A stretch of 64,000 nucleotides of DNA from Muscardinus avellanarius (Eukaryota; Chordata; Mammalia; Rodentia; Gliridae). A model generated the notes under the pieces. That model did not search any database, was not told the origin of the DNA, and saw only the letters and a program-made list of their open reading frames with translations. The stretch covers positions 98,906,302 to 98,970,301 of the forward strand of contig OY726566.1 of the NCBI GenBank assembly GCA_963383645.1, given 5' to 3'. How positions within the stretch are numbered: the first letter of the stretch is position 1; each line of letters opens with the position of its first letter. The position numbers were made by a program, and so were the translations under genes. Below are positions 11,200 through 24,814 of this stretch, piece by piece.

Positions 11200-11365
11200 A
11201 TAATTAATAGCAATGCTAACACTTGTTGAGAGCAGTGGTACGTGTTTGTAATCTCTCACTTGTTCCTATGACATCCATAAGACAGCAGTAGGATTGTTGT
11301 TACTATTTTACAGTGAAGTTAAGTTTAGAGAAGAGAAGTAATTTGCCCCAGATGGGTTATTTTAA
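11200..11365 (-). mobile_element. MIR, antisense
   Basis: The 'actattttacagtgaag...gagaagtaatttgcccca' string is the reverse MIR core. Confidence 0.65.
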
Positions 11366-14069
11366 TACTGGCAGCCATCACACATACACATCCTATTTAG
11401 CTTCATTCTTGTTATCTTTTCCAACTCTTGCCCAGTTACTGGAAGTAGAATTGTCTCCCTCGTTCTCTCCCTCTACTGCATCGGTGAATCAAAACAAAAC
11501 CCTAATCACAAAGGTATAAGAGAGGTGCAGACACAAGCAGCCAGGAAAAGGAAAGCCGCCGATGGCCTCCCCCATTCCAGCACCCGAAAATCCCTCATCC
11601 TTCAGAAAGTGTCCTAGCGGCTGCACACGGCTGCTCATTCGCTTCCGTGTCTTCACTAAACTCATTTTTCTTTAAATGCTAATATTCAAGATAAAGTCCA
11701 TTTAACTTTTAAATGTCTATTTAGGAATATAAGATAACAGTTTTCTGTTATTTTGAGATTATAAATGTCTCCTCTTTCTGCATACTATAGTTTGGGCTCA
11801 GCAGGTGTTTGTGGGCTATCCCCACATATCCTTCCCATGAAACATGCATTCCAAGTTTCATAGAATTAACCTAGACATGACTCAGAGAGTCCTACTGCTT
11901 TCTCAGCTAATGACTATGTTTACTGGCCACATAATGCATGCTAAATAAACACTCACTGACTGATGACCCCAGAGAGAAAAGAAGACATATCCCATGGTTA
12001 CCAACAGCTAAAAATACCACTAGTAATGCTGGCGATGCCAATGGATTCAGAGCTTCCAGGTCCCAAGCATACTGCTGAGTGTTTTCATGTGGAGGCTGAT
12101 GGCATAAACACTCTCTGTATTCTTTTTGTAACATAAAGTATTTGATGGCTTTGCGATGATTCAACGCTAGGTTGTCGGGCTCCTTCAGAATTTTCTAACT
12201 GAAATGGTTTGCGCTTTGATGGTCACAACAAGGCAACTACTTTCACTCTGGGTTAGTGTATAAGAAGATTGGGCTTTAAAGGATTTTGCACTCTAGAATC
12301 CTGGTAGAGAGAAATGAGTCGGGGTCTCTTCCATCTAGTAATCCAGATGTTGAGGCATCTATGGCTCAGCTCCAAGAGTGGGAGTCCACAGCAGGGTTTA
12401 CTTTTACCTCAGAGTTTACCAAGGTCTTCCCGTCAAGTTCCGGGGACCCTCAGGGATCCAGCGTACTCTCAGGTAAGCCCAGGTATGCCGAAAGACCTGA
12501 CCTTCCTTCTTAGACCCATTTTCCTCAGTGAAGCATTCTGCTGATGCTTACAGAAGCTGGACAAGGACCAGCCGCCATGCATCGGCCTCACCAGCTTACT
12601 AAGATGGCCAACCGGAGCTTTCTAAAGAGCATCCCAGTCTACCTGGTCTCTCATCCACTGTGTTTCTCCATCATTCCTCTCTACCCCTGAATACAGAAAG
12701 ACTGGTCCCACGGGAGCCCTATCCAGTAGATCACCAAGCTTTCCCTTCTTGGCGGTCCAGACCAACACCTCCTAGACTGAATCATGCCGCACTCAGCAAC
12801 AGAGCAGACAAAACACAAGAGCTTGGAAGGGATAGGTCCAGACTCCTCCTTTGTCCTGGAGCTTGACATGGTTCTGAATTCAGGAGGTGCCATTGGGTGG
12901 TTGCAGTACGGCTTGACGTGCTTCACTGACTGCTAAGAACAGAACTGAAATCGAGAAGGCCTCCGTGATGGGTACCACCTACTCACTGCTCGTAGGCTGG
13001 GTAAGGTATCCAGGCTAGAGACTCAGCCCAGCCTGACTCTGGTCATGGCCGGGCCAATCCTGGCTTGCAAATCTCTCTTATCTCCAGGTTCTTCTCGTAG
13101 CATTCTTTTTCCCTTCAGATCTTAGAGATTCTCTTGCTCTCTCGGACACACTACTTCCCCTGTAGAGGTTCAGGGATGTGTGTCTTTATGTTTTTATATC
13201 CCAAATACCTGAGGGCTGAGGGCTGAAGCGATCCCCGTTTCCCACCAAAGACTTCCTTCCTCATTCACTGAGTTCTTTGCCGCTGGCCCAGCCTTCCTTC
13301 CCAGGCCATCCCCCTACTGTTGACTCTTCAAACGCCCTGGCTTCTCAGCTGCTTCTCATCCCAGTGACCTTGACTCGATCCTGCCACCCATTCCTTGGGC
13401 CTTCGGACTTGCTGTTCCACTTCCTCGATCACAAACTCAAGCACCGTGGTCGTGGCTACATTCTCTTCCCGTGGGGCTCTTTGGGCGGTTCTGATAGCCG
13501 TTCTTGGAGTTGACGGGCACCTGGTTCGTGTGGGCCCCTCCCCTTCACTCCCTTGCTCTTTAGCTGAGCCTCTAGCAGCCACCCCTTTGGGTGACAGCCA
13601 CTGTCCAGTCCCTCTCTGCCCTCATCTGGGGAGGCCAATGACACCGCCAAGCTTCAGGTCTGACCTCACGCTCCACAATTTTACTGTATCTGTCCCACAA
13701 TTTGCTTCCACATCATCTTCTCAGCCCCCTAAACCTTTCATCCTCCTTAGGCCACCAGCCGCCTCGTGCTCAACAGAGAACCTCACCGCCTACTTCGGAG
13801 ACAGAAGCAGCCTGACAGGAGCTCTCAGCTTTCCTCCACAAAACCAGCACACCCGACACCCGCGCCCCCGTGCCCCCTGCCCTTTCCTCACACCGGCCCT
13901 TCTCCCTGTGTTCTAATCCTGCCCCTACTGTCTCAGTGACCTGACCCGGGGCATCTTTTCAATCTGCATTTGCTACCAGGTGCCATCAGTATTTAAGCTT
14001 GCTCAGCTCACCTTGGTCTTAAAAAAGACCCCCCTGTCCACCCTTGCACTCCTCCCTTTCACAGCCTCC

Positions 14070-14288
14070 CACTTTTTTGTGTATGTGGGTCTGGGGATGG
14101 AACCCAGGGGCATTCGACCTCCAAGCTACACCCCCCCCCAGCCCTATTTTTTATTCTTTATTTTGAAACAGAGTCTCACTAAGTTACGGAGGGCCTCACT
14201 AAGTAGCTGAGGCTGTCCTCGAACCGTGATCCTCTGGTCTCAGCCTCCCGAATGCTGGGATTACAAGGGTGCGCCATCACGCCCAGCT
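14070..14288 (-). mobile_element. Composite B1-ID SINE, subfamily I
   Basis: On plus it starts 'gggtctggggatggaaccca' and ends 'gcgccatcacgcccagct'. The double 'cctcactaagt' segment is present. Confidence 0.92.
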
Positions 14289-14381
14289 ACAGCCTCCCCT
14301 CTTGAAAAGCTGAGATCTGTTTCTCCACCCTGCACTTGCTTGTTCAGCCTGCTGAACAGCTTTCTGCTTCTGCCACTGCAC

Positions 14382-14411
14382 CGTAGTGACAGTGAAACGG
14401 CTGTCACTACG
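14382..14411. repeat. Perfect 11-bp inverted repeat with 8-base loop
   Basis: cgtagtgacag at 14382-14392 faces ctgtcactacg at 14401-14411. A second small palindrome (gttcag/ctgaac) sits just before it at 14342-14357. Confidence 0.9.
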
Positions 14412-14483
14412 TTACCAAGAGCCTCTGAGCCACGAGACCCGGTGGACACTTTTTCCAGACACCTTGTGTGTCAGCAGACCGAC

Positions 14484-14631
14484 CTGTGTTTGACACATCT
14501 AACCAGCCAACCTGCTGCCTAAAAGTCCTTTATGTTCTCTTGCTCTGATAATGACCACTGTGTTTGACACATCTAACCAACCAACACACTGCCTAAAAGT
14601 CCTTTAGTGTTCTCTTGCTCTGATAATGACC
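14484..14631. repeat. Tandem duplication, two 74-bp units
   Basis: The block 'ctgtgtttgacacatctaac...gctctgataatgacc' occurs at 14484-14557 and again at 14558-14631 with few differences. Confidence 0.96.
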
Positions 14632-15136
14632 CAAATCCTCTGTGTGTGGGGCTTGTGCCTGGCACCTCACTCCCTGCCCCTGCCGAGACATCCATACAGG
14701 CCATGCTGGGCCGGCTCTCGGCCACCCTCTTCCTCTGGGTCTTCCTGGCCTGTAACCCGAGGCTCTGCTAGCCTTGCCCAGACCCCTCCTTTCCTGAGGC
14801 AGCCTGGTGATCTGGGCATCTCCGTCCAACACTTCCCTCTCTCCTTCAGGGGCACGGGCCCCATCTGCCTTGCTCCCCGCTGTACCCCACTTCTGGCCCA
14901 GCACACAGCTGCTCAGAGATAAACAAAGGCAAATATGAAGTGGACTAAGTCCACTGCGGGATGGTTCTGGGAGGAGCCTTTGGTGCCGAATCCAGGTTTC
15001 CTCCAGGGTGCCCCCACTTTGGGCACCTCCCTTCAGGCACAGAGCCCCAGTCTATTCACCCTGCCCCTGCTCCTCTGCACCCTCCTTTCTGGTGTGGAGC
15101 AAACCATAGCCTGGGGTCCCAAGCCAGTCCCTGCAT

Positions 15137-15343
15137 TTTTTTTTTTGTGTGTGTGTGTGGTACTGGGGTTCCTGGAAGCCCTTTTACCTCTGGGCTACAC
15201 TCCCAGACCTATTTTTTATATTTTTTTTAAAATTTGGAAACAGGGTCTCTTAAGCCAGCACGGCTGGCTTCGAACCTGCATGATCCTCCTGTCTCTGCCT
15301 CCCAAGCGCGGGGATTACAAGCGTGCGCCACCATGCCTGGCCC
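15137..15343 (-). mobile_element. Composite B1-ID SINE, subfamily III (short)
   Basis: Its marks are 'ggggttcctggaagccct' in the tail and 'gtctcttaagccagcacggc' in the middle, in place of the double 'cctcactaagt'. A short GT run lies in its poly-T. Confidence 0.92.
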
Positions 15344-15543
15344 CTGCATATTTTTTAACAAATGTTTTATTGGGATGCAGCCTTATGCATGTGTTTATAT
15401 ATTGTACCTGTGGTTGCTTTTAGCTATAAGGACAGAGCTGGGTGGCTGCAACAGAAATCAGAGAGCCTAGGATATTTACCAGAGGCATCTTAAAGGACAT
15501 GTTCCCCCCCACCCCCCCGGCAATGCATCAAGCAGGACACCTA

Positions 15544-16005
<462 letters not shown>

Positions 16006-16039
16006 TTAATCGGCTATGTTGAAATGCAGCTCTAATCAC

Positions 16040-16196
16040 ACCTCATTAAAAATAACCACAAGATGAAAGAGTTCTGGAGACTGGTTGCATAACAGTATGA
16101 ATGTACTTAATTCTACTGAACTGTACATTTAAAAAAGGCTAAGATGGTAAAATTTATGCTCTATGTGTTTTACAATTAAAAAAGAAAAAAAAAAGA
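16040..16196 (+). mobile_element. L1M 3' end, sense
   Basis: It contains 'tggttgcataacagtatgaa', 'ctactgaactgtacattt' and a terminal A-rich tail, the familiar 3' terminus of old L1 elements. Confidence 0.75.
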
Positions 16197-16751
16197 ATCA
16201 CAATGAAGTAGTAGAAAAAAAGATGGAAAAATGGCTTATTTAACCTCTCGAGGGAAAGGGAGGGCTGAGCGTCCCCCACTGCAGCAGACCCCCTTGGCTC
16301 CATGAGCCGGGTCTGCATTACGTGCGTCCCTGTGCTTTCTTTGTGGACGCCTCTGGCCAACGCAGGCAGGGTATCTAAACACAGGTTGCCTCTTCCAAGA
16401 GCAAGTCTATACTAGGATAGCCTTTAAAAGGCTTGTGGTACTTTCTATTTTTTGGGAGACATGCTCTGGAAAGTAATTTCAGTTTTCTCAGACAATCTAA
16501 GCTACTAATCAACTGACAAGTGTACTTTACGCAGAATCTGGACTTTCGGTTCCACTCATCCACAGTAAGAGGTGTGCTAAGTGTTTATTGGGCCTTATCT
16601 TTATTTCTCATTGCTTTAAAGAAAAACTCACTTTGGGTTGCCCTGATTTTAGATTAGCCTTGATGCTAAAAATAGCAGAAGTTCCAGAATTTTCTCTGGG
16701 GCACAAAGGTGAGCGTCTGTGGTTCCTGCTAGTGAGCTAGAAAGATTGGGT

Positions 16752-17196
16752 AGAGTAGGTTGAACTGTGCTCCCCTAAAATATATGTTCGAGCCCTATTC
16801 CCTGGTGGCTGAATATGGCCTTACTTGGAAATGGGGTCTTTGCAGATACAGTCAAGTTAACATGATGTCATGCTGGATTGGGGTGGGCCCTAAATCCAGT
16901 GATGAGCGTCTTCACGAGAGAAGAGATCTGGACACTAAGACACAGAGAAGACACTGGGAGACATGAGGAGGTGGAGGAGGCAGGGATTACACAGAATAGA
17001 GGCAGAGAATGCTGAACACTGCCAGGAGCCGCAGGAAGGTGGCAGAGGGTCCTCAGGGCTCCAGAAGGAGCGTGGCCCTGCAGGTACCATCATTACGCCC
17101 TCTGAGCATCGGAAGGAGCTGTGACAAAATAAATAGCTGTTGTCTCAAGCCAGCCAGTTTGTGCTACCCGTCGCGGCAGCCCTAGGGAACTAAGAT
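16752..17196 (+). mobile_element. MLT1-type LTR (ERVL-MaLR)
   Basis: It shows 'ttgaactgtgctcccctaaa', 'ggccttacttggaaatgggg', 'gggtgggccctaaatccagt', 'ataaatagctgttgtctcaa' and 'ggcagccctagggaactaag' in canonical order. It is an old solo LTR with no coding part. Confidence 0.88.
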
Positions 17197-17468
17197 GGTG
17201 AGTCACGGATGTTAAATTCAGGTGTATTCATGGGCTGGAATTCCTCTTGTGACAGTAACAGCGAGAGTGGCCAGTACTACTTCACAAACAGGAGCCAATC
17301 AACTGGAGCTATTTTTAGGGAGCTGGTGTAAGGTTTTAAAAATGTTCCCCAAACCAAACGGCATTCTAGTTGAAGCTGGGACAGAACTATTCAAGATCAA
17401 AGTCGCGGCTGCAGTTGGCAATGTGGACTCTACACAGAGTCTTGCCATGCTTGGCTTTTAAAGGCTTA

Positions 17469-17579
<111 letters not shown>

Positions 17580-17959
17580 CTATCAAGAGAGGCACAAGCC
17601 GATTGGTAACGTGACTTAGCTCCTGGTCACTGAGTCTCAAACTCTTGAGCTCCAGCTCCTTGACGGGGTCTCTTTCCCATCTTGTAGGGAAGGAAGCTGA
17701 TTCTTCTTAAAGTCACCTGCACACTCATTCCTTTCGCTACCCACCCACTCATCCTTCACTAACTCATCCTTCTTCCTCCCCATAAGCACCGGGATGCCCG
17801 GCCTGCTCCAAATTGGTCACGGAGGATTCCAAGATGAGTAAGATATGCTACATCTCTGAGCACCCCACAGCCTTCTCTAAGTTCAAGGAAAGGTGCTACT
17901 GTGGAAAAGCCGGAACCCTTTTTGAGACATTTAAAATTTAATTTTATTTAATACACCCC

Positions 17960-18130
17960 TAGACACAGCTCTTACTTTGTGCTAGACACTGTTTCAAAGC
18001 ACATTAGCACATTAAATGCTCTTCACAAGCACGCTAAGTGGCTGACTGCTATCCCCATTTTAGGAGGAATAGAAAGCTTAAGAAACCTGCCAAGGTGGCG
18101 GGTGGCACCGGAGCCCGTGTGCTACGCTGC
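17960..18130 (-). mobile_element. MIR, antisense
   Basis: It contains 'tttgtgctagacactgtttc', 'attaaatgctcttcacaa' and 'tatccccattttaggagg' in reverse MIR order. Confidence 0.75.
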
Positions 18131-18275
18131 CCTTTTGCTTGGCTGGAAACTGCTGTTTTCAGGTGCCAAGGGACTCATCTATGGATCAGACGTAATTAAT
18201 CTTCAGAATCTCCCTCCAAGAGCCCACCTGGAATGTTTGAACTCCTGGGTACAGCTGGGTATGCAGGACAAGACT

Positions 18276-18474
18276 CTTTGTGTAGTACTGGGGATTGAAC
18301 CCAGGGACAGCCCACCTCTGAGCTACACCAATATCCCTATTTTACTTTGAAACAGGGTCTCACTGCATTGTGGAGGGCCTGGCTGAGTTGCTGAGGCTGG
18401 CTGCAAACCTATGATCCTCCTGTCTCAGCCTCCCAAGTACTGGGTTTACAGGTGTGCACCACTGTTGCCTGGCT
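18276..18474 (-). mobile_element. Composite B1-ID SINE, older copy
   Basis: It runs from 'gtgtagtactggggattgaa' to 'caccactgttgcctggct', with more substitutions than most copies. Confidence 0.88.
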
Positions 18475-19122
18475 GGGACAAGACTCTTGATAAAACATAG
18501 AACAAGCTGTGCTCGCCTCTTCCACCCCAGGACTTCCTCCTGAACCTAACCTCCATGCTCACCTCACCAGCACCAAAATGCCAGCTCTGGCATCTGGAGC
18601 CCAAAAGTCCCTGCTTAGCTCCCAAACCTCCCCACTCAATCTTTTCTGACTATTGACCGCACATGATCTTTAAACTGTATTAGAACTGGCTGTAGCTTCT
18701 GCCAAAACAACACCACCCACCTTCCTGCAAAGCAAGAGACACCTACAATGGAGATAAAAAATACTTAAGACTTTTATTATTTTATCCTCCCCAGGAAAAT
18801 GCATTCATTTTAATTACTAGGCACAGATCAAAGTGAAAGGGAAATATGTTTCAGTTAAGGTAAAACTGCCCAAGAGCTTGCAGAGTACAGCAGGGAACAC
18901 CCCACTGCCGCCCAGGAGGAATCGGATGGCCTCAGGCCTATGACACAAGGTTGCTAAGGCTTTTGCTCTCGCCTGCAGAGCCCTCCCCTGGCTTTTGCAC
19001 CATGCAAACCCCTTGTCCTGCAGGGCCCAGCTCAAACACCTCTCCCTGACTCTCTCACAGATGGTTTGAAAGGCTCCCACACCTCCATTTTGCTGACCAG
19101 ATTAAAGTGGGACCCAGGATCA

Positions 19123-19802
<680 letters not shown>

Positions 19803-20969
19803 CTACCACTACTGACTGCCTGCGAGGGCCCGGGCTCTCAGGAGACGCGGGTGAGGCCATGGCCCTTCCGCTCTTTGGCTTGATCCTCTGTTAGAGGACG
19901 CGGACAGCTTGCAGATGAGGCCGTGGAAGGCCACCGGGGGCCACTGTGATCCTCCAACCAGATGAGCTGATAACTGCCGTAGAGGGACGAGGTCGGTGAG
20001 CTCTTGTAGCTGGAGACCTGGACATCCTTATAGAATGCTTGCTTTTTAAAAGGGAGTTCTGAAATGTACATCTACTTTTAGAAATATGTAAAACAAGTTG
20101 CCCCCACCCAAAATAATGGGATTTAATCCATTATCCATGTCCAGGATCTTTTTCTTGGGATTTGCGTCACTCTATCCTAATGAAACACTATTATTTTATT
20201 TTCATTAACTTTTACAAAGTTAATCAATCAGAGAACCCTGTTAATGAAGACATCATCTGGGAATTAACAGGAATTCCATTATAAACAACCCATTCCTCAC
20301 TGTCGCAGCTACTATCCCTTCATACAACAGACAAGGTCACATGCTGGAGATTTCAAAGGATATCACTAAATGCAGGAAACCGTACATGTAATTGGTGATC
20401 AAAGCCAGAGACCACAGAGTGTGCCTTTTATGACTCAGCAGGGGTATGTCTTGGAGGCTCGAAGTTTGAGACAGGAGCGTAGCTCCTGTTTTTGAAGCCT
20501 TGGCTCAAGGCACTGTATGGATATGAAATGCATTAGCAAAACCTTTGCTTCTCTGTAAGTTTCCTACTTGATAAAGAGATGCTGGAGGAGGCGTCTCTGC
20601 TGCTCTTTCTGTAGCTAGGAGAGGGAGCCAAAGGCCAGGCTTGCCTTCACCTGGGTCTCCCATCACCTGGCTGGCACAAGGGAAAGGAAGGGTGCTGTGT
20701 GGGCCACCTCTGCTAGCCTCGGACACTCAGAGTGAATTTTCCCCACCCCACCTCTCCCATTTGACTTCACTCTTATGGCTAATCTCTGGTCTGTAATCTT
20801 TTTTTTTTTTTTTTTTACAATTAGTATCCTAAAAAACCAAACAAACCCCTAAAATATCTTGGTACAAAGTTTGGATGTTCCAGATGCACAGAGGAGCTGT
20901 AGATGCGGCTTCTGCAGCACCTCACGGTTGGCCTGGGCAGCAGAGGGAGCGCTGCGGGCTGGCATCGGG

Positions 20970-21313
20970 AGGTCTGCAGTGACCCATGTGTTGAAGGCCT
21001 GGTCCTTAGGGTGGCGCTCTCGGGAGGCGGGGGCATAGCAGGAGGCCCTGGGTTACTGGGGCGTGCCCTCGAAGGGGATTGTGGGGTCCTGGCCCCTTCC
21101 TCGTTCTTTTTACCCCCCGTCCCCGGGCTCATGGTACAAGTGATTTTGCCCGGCCACGTGCTCCCACTGTACTGTGCTCCTCACCAGGGCCCAGGGCACT
21201 GAGGCCGATCAACCAAGGACTGGAGCCTCCAAAGCATGAGCAAAAATAGCCCTTCCCTTGTAAGCTAATTATCTCGGGTATTTCATTAAAGTGACAGAAA
21301 ACTGACTGACACA
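20970..21313 (+). mobile_element. Lineage-type LTR copy A (MaLR-like), 5' truncated
   Basis: It contains 'gtgttgaaggcctggtcctt', 'tgccctcgaaggggattg', 'gactggagcctccaaagca' and the terminal 'actgactgacacag'. It shares its plan with the copies at 37954, 43452 and 60027. Confidence 0.7.
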
Positions 21314-22234
21314 GAAGGGGCGTGACTGCTGGGAGTGGTGAGCACGTTGCCTTGGTGCTATTTAAAGGGTCTTTTGTTGTCCTGTCACCTCAGCACTGGG
21401 GGTGGCGCCGGCGCTCTCCCGGCTCCTCACCCTCTCTGGGGCCCTTATCTTCTTCAGTCCAGTTGCTCACGGTGCCTGCAATGCACAGAAGCTGCTCTCG
21501 GCAGCCCTCTGGCATCCAAGAGCTGGGGATCCCTGCCGCACCCTCCTGTTTCCTGCCGCCTGGATCCTACCACCTGCCCAGGTCACCCGAGTCCAGTGGG
21601 CCCAGCACCAGGACTCCCAGAGTCACTTCTAACAGCAGGTATGGATGCGATTATAGCCCGATCACCTCTAGCTGTGCCTCTAGAGATGGATACCGTTTAT
21701 TTAAAGGCCACATCCCTGAGAAGAGAGAGGAATATCTGGAGATAATCACAGGGACAGCGGTGCTGTCTGAAGACGCTCCCCATTCTAGTCAAGTTTGCCC
21801 TGCCTGCTGTAGCACGCCAACTCTTCATGGTAGGGTTCAGCCGCGGCTCTGATGGTTGGGTATGTGACATTCAGTCTCTGGCCTGGGTCTCTGGAACAGG
21901 TAGGCTGCTTCTCTAGGGTCTTCCCTGCCCTTGCCCAGCCCTTCCTGTCCAGTTAACTACTCGGTTCTCACGGCCCCCAGACAGGCTGCATCTAACCCAC
22001 GGACACCTCACTTTCTAGTCTGTTCCTTGGTGCTGTACATGGTAGAATCCAACAACTGGGACTATCGCCTGGGCACTTCGGTGATGTTCTTCGGCAAGAA
22101 ACACATAACATAGGTTTTGACAATGGACATAAACAGGTCTGTGAGAATTCCTCAGTCCACTAAGAAACTGAAATGGCAGCCATCCATGGTACCACGATAT
22201 GGACATGCAGTATATTTTTCTTGCTTTGGTCATA

Positions 22235-22330
22235 AAGGACTAATGTGCAAGCACTGAGCTAGATGTTTGGGGGACAAAAGAAACAAGCACAATGCTGCCT
22301 CTGAAGGGCCTTTCAAGCTAGGAAGGCAAG
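22235..22330 (-). mobile_element. L2 3'-end fragment, antisense
   Basis: 'gcaagcactgagctagatg' followed by 'gacaaaagaaacaagcacaa' and 'gggcctttcaagctag' follows the L2 pattern. Confidence 0.5.
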
Positions 22331-22783
22331 CCTCGAGCAGGGGACGACACCACTGAATAAAAAAAATGCAAAATCTAAACAGACATGGAGCCATGACTAG
22401 CAGAAGCACACAACACACTCCAGCAGTTCTTGTTTTAGAAAACAAAGCACAACGCAGGAAAAATCCAACGACAACAAAAAGCAAAGGCTCACACTCCAAA
22501 CCCTGACCTCTGCCCCACCGCTCACCTCCTCAGCGCTGCCTGGCTCGATGGCTGGCCTCCTGACCCGAGAGCCACCTTTCTTTCGCACAGTGACCATCCC
22601 TGCCTTTCTGCAACATCTCTTGGTTCCTAGGTACTGCACTCTGCCAGGTCTGTCCTTGCAGCCCCTCTGCTGGCCTGTCCATTTCCTTAGTTGGCTTTTC
22701 TTCTCTATCCAACCGCTACGTGCGGGCTAAGACCTGGCCGCCTGCTCTTCTCTTGCCGTTCTTGCCTTTCAACACCGTCAGTG

Positions 22784-23190
22784 TTGAAAAATGCCCTCAA
22801 AAGATGTGCTGAAGTCATAATCCTGGGACCTCAGAAGGGGACCTCTTGTGGGAACGGGTTGTGGCAGGCCTAATTAGTTGAGATATGGTCGTACTGGAGT
22901 AAATGAACCCTAATCCGATGGGACTGATGTTCTTATCAGTGGGAAATGTGGACACAGATATGGCAGCAAGATCACCATGATAGGACAGAGGCAGAGACTG
23001 GATTCAGGCTGCCACAGCCAAGAATGCCCGGAGCTACTGTAAGTTAGAAGGGGAAAAGAAGAATCCTCCGCTGGCACCTTCAGAGGGAGCTTGTCCCTGA
23101 CAACACCTTGATTCTGGTCTTCTGTCCTTCAAAGCTATGGGAGCTGAGTACCTGCTGTCTCAAGGCAGGCACTGTGTGGCCCTCGTTACA
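22784..23190 (+). mobile_element. MLT1-type LTR (ERVL-MaLR), diverged
   Basis: It contains 'gaagtcataatcctgggacc', 'ttagttgagatatggtcgta', 'gaaccctaatccgatgggac' and 'ggaaatgtggacacagatat' in MLT1 order. Confidence 0.82.
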
Positions 23191-24049
23191 GGAGCCCCAG
23201 GAAGCTGATATAGCAGCCTCACCCCGCCCGCAGGTTTCAATTCCTCTCACATTTCCAATTTCCTGTCTCCATCTTGGAATCCTTTTCTCAGCTTCAGACT
23301 TCTGTCTGACAGCCTGGCATCTCCCGAGTTATGTCTCACAGTTATCGCAGAGTCCACATGTTTAAAAGGGGCTCTTTTCTGTCCCTTGTCCCCAAACCAA
23401 TTCCTTCTCTGTCCTCCTTATTTCTCTAAATGGAAATAAGCCCCAGATACTTAGCAAGAAACCTGGGGATGATCTTTTGCTTCTTTCTCCCTTCGCACCT
23501 GCCACCCAGCCCATCCACAAGGCCAGCTCCAGGGTCAACCTCAAGCCTGCTCTGGGTTCTCCCCCCTCCTGGCACAGCTCTGGCCCCCGCCCCTCCCACT
23601 CAAAGCTTCCTATCCCATACGTGCGCTCGCTCTTTTTTCTTCCTTCCACCCCTCCCTGGAGTTGAACCCAGGGCCTTGAGCTGGGCAGTCTGCCCAGGTT
23701 TTCCCAACCCACCTTCTCCGTGGCCATGGGGTTCCAGCTTTCAGAGGGTCCCGTGCACTCAGAATGAAATCCAATCCCTGCCCTGGCCCAGGGGCCTCCC
23801 TCATCATTAAAACCCCTCTTTTGGCTCAACAGGCTCTGGTCCCTGCGGTTTCCTCTGGACCTGGGTCTTCATATGACTTTGCTGCTTCTGCCCCAGATGC
23901 TCTCTCGCGTGGCTCTCAAATGCCCCTCCCCCACCCTCACATCCCAGCCTAGTCATCACCACCGCAGACAGGCGTCCCCTGGTACCAGTTAGTCTCCATC
24001 TACGGTGCCATAAACGGCACTTTATGGCCCTTTCCCAATAACCGGCTCA

Positions 24050-24145
24050 CTGCCTGCCTCCCTGACCAAGTCCATGAGGGCAGCGTAGTGCCTGGCACTT
24101 GGCAGCCACTCATCAGTACTTATTGGTCAATTGAGTTAATCTTGA
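24050..24145 (+). mobile_element. L2 3'-end fragment
   Basis: 'agtccatgagggcagcgtag' followed by 'tgcctggcacttggcag' is the L2 terminal pattern. Confidence 0.5.
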
Positions 24146-24814
24146 TTAAATATAAGTGCTATATTTTGTGACTCAGATGAAGTTGCAAGGCAGGGAGGAG
24201 GATAAATCTTCCTGGAAGGACCCAGGCTGGGCCCTAGGCAGGGCCGGGCCGGGGAGGAGGAGGCACGGAGGGCACCGTGTGCCAGCCCCGCTCACCTGCG
24301 CACGCCGCACCTGCGCAGGGTGGGCGGGCAGCGGGGGATTGAGTGAGACTGATTTGGGGGTGGTTCACAAAAGAATTATAGCAAGAAGGAGCAGCAGTGA
24401 GCTGAAAGTGACGCCGCGACCTTGCAGCGTCAGGAGGAGGCCTCAGACAGTGCAGGCCTGTTTTGTGGCTGTGGTCATTACGCCCTCTGGAGCCCCTCTC
24501 TTCTCTCTCTTGGAGCACCATCCTGCTCCGTTCCCAAGGCTGCTTCTAAGTCAAGTCCTCATCCCAGACCTCTCCTGCAACCGCCCCTCCCGTTGCCTTT
24601 GGCCCCCCAGCCCTTCTCCTGTCCCCAAGGGTGCATCCTTTTCTCTGCAGGCATGAGATGCGTTTCTGATAGAGCCGTCTTGCCCTCCCTCCTTTCGTCC
24701 TTCCGGTCTTCTTTACTCAAACATATACGTCCCCTTCCTCTGGCTGCTCCACCATGTGAGGAAGATGCAAAGGCCAGATCGGGCCAATAACTAATACCTG
24801 AGCACCTGCTGGCC

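Noticed and set aside
13395..13916. Plus-strand open frame of 173 residues
   Set aside because: It is low-complexity Pro/Ser/Thr translation of C/T-rich intron with no family resemblance and no splice context.
23640..23695. Another ID or SINE tail ('ggagttgaacccagggcctt')
   Set aside because: Only about 30 bases match and the flanks do not continue the element, so it is too short to call.
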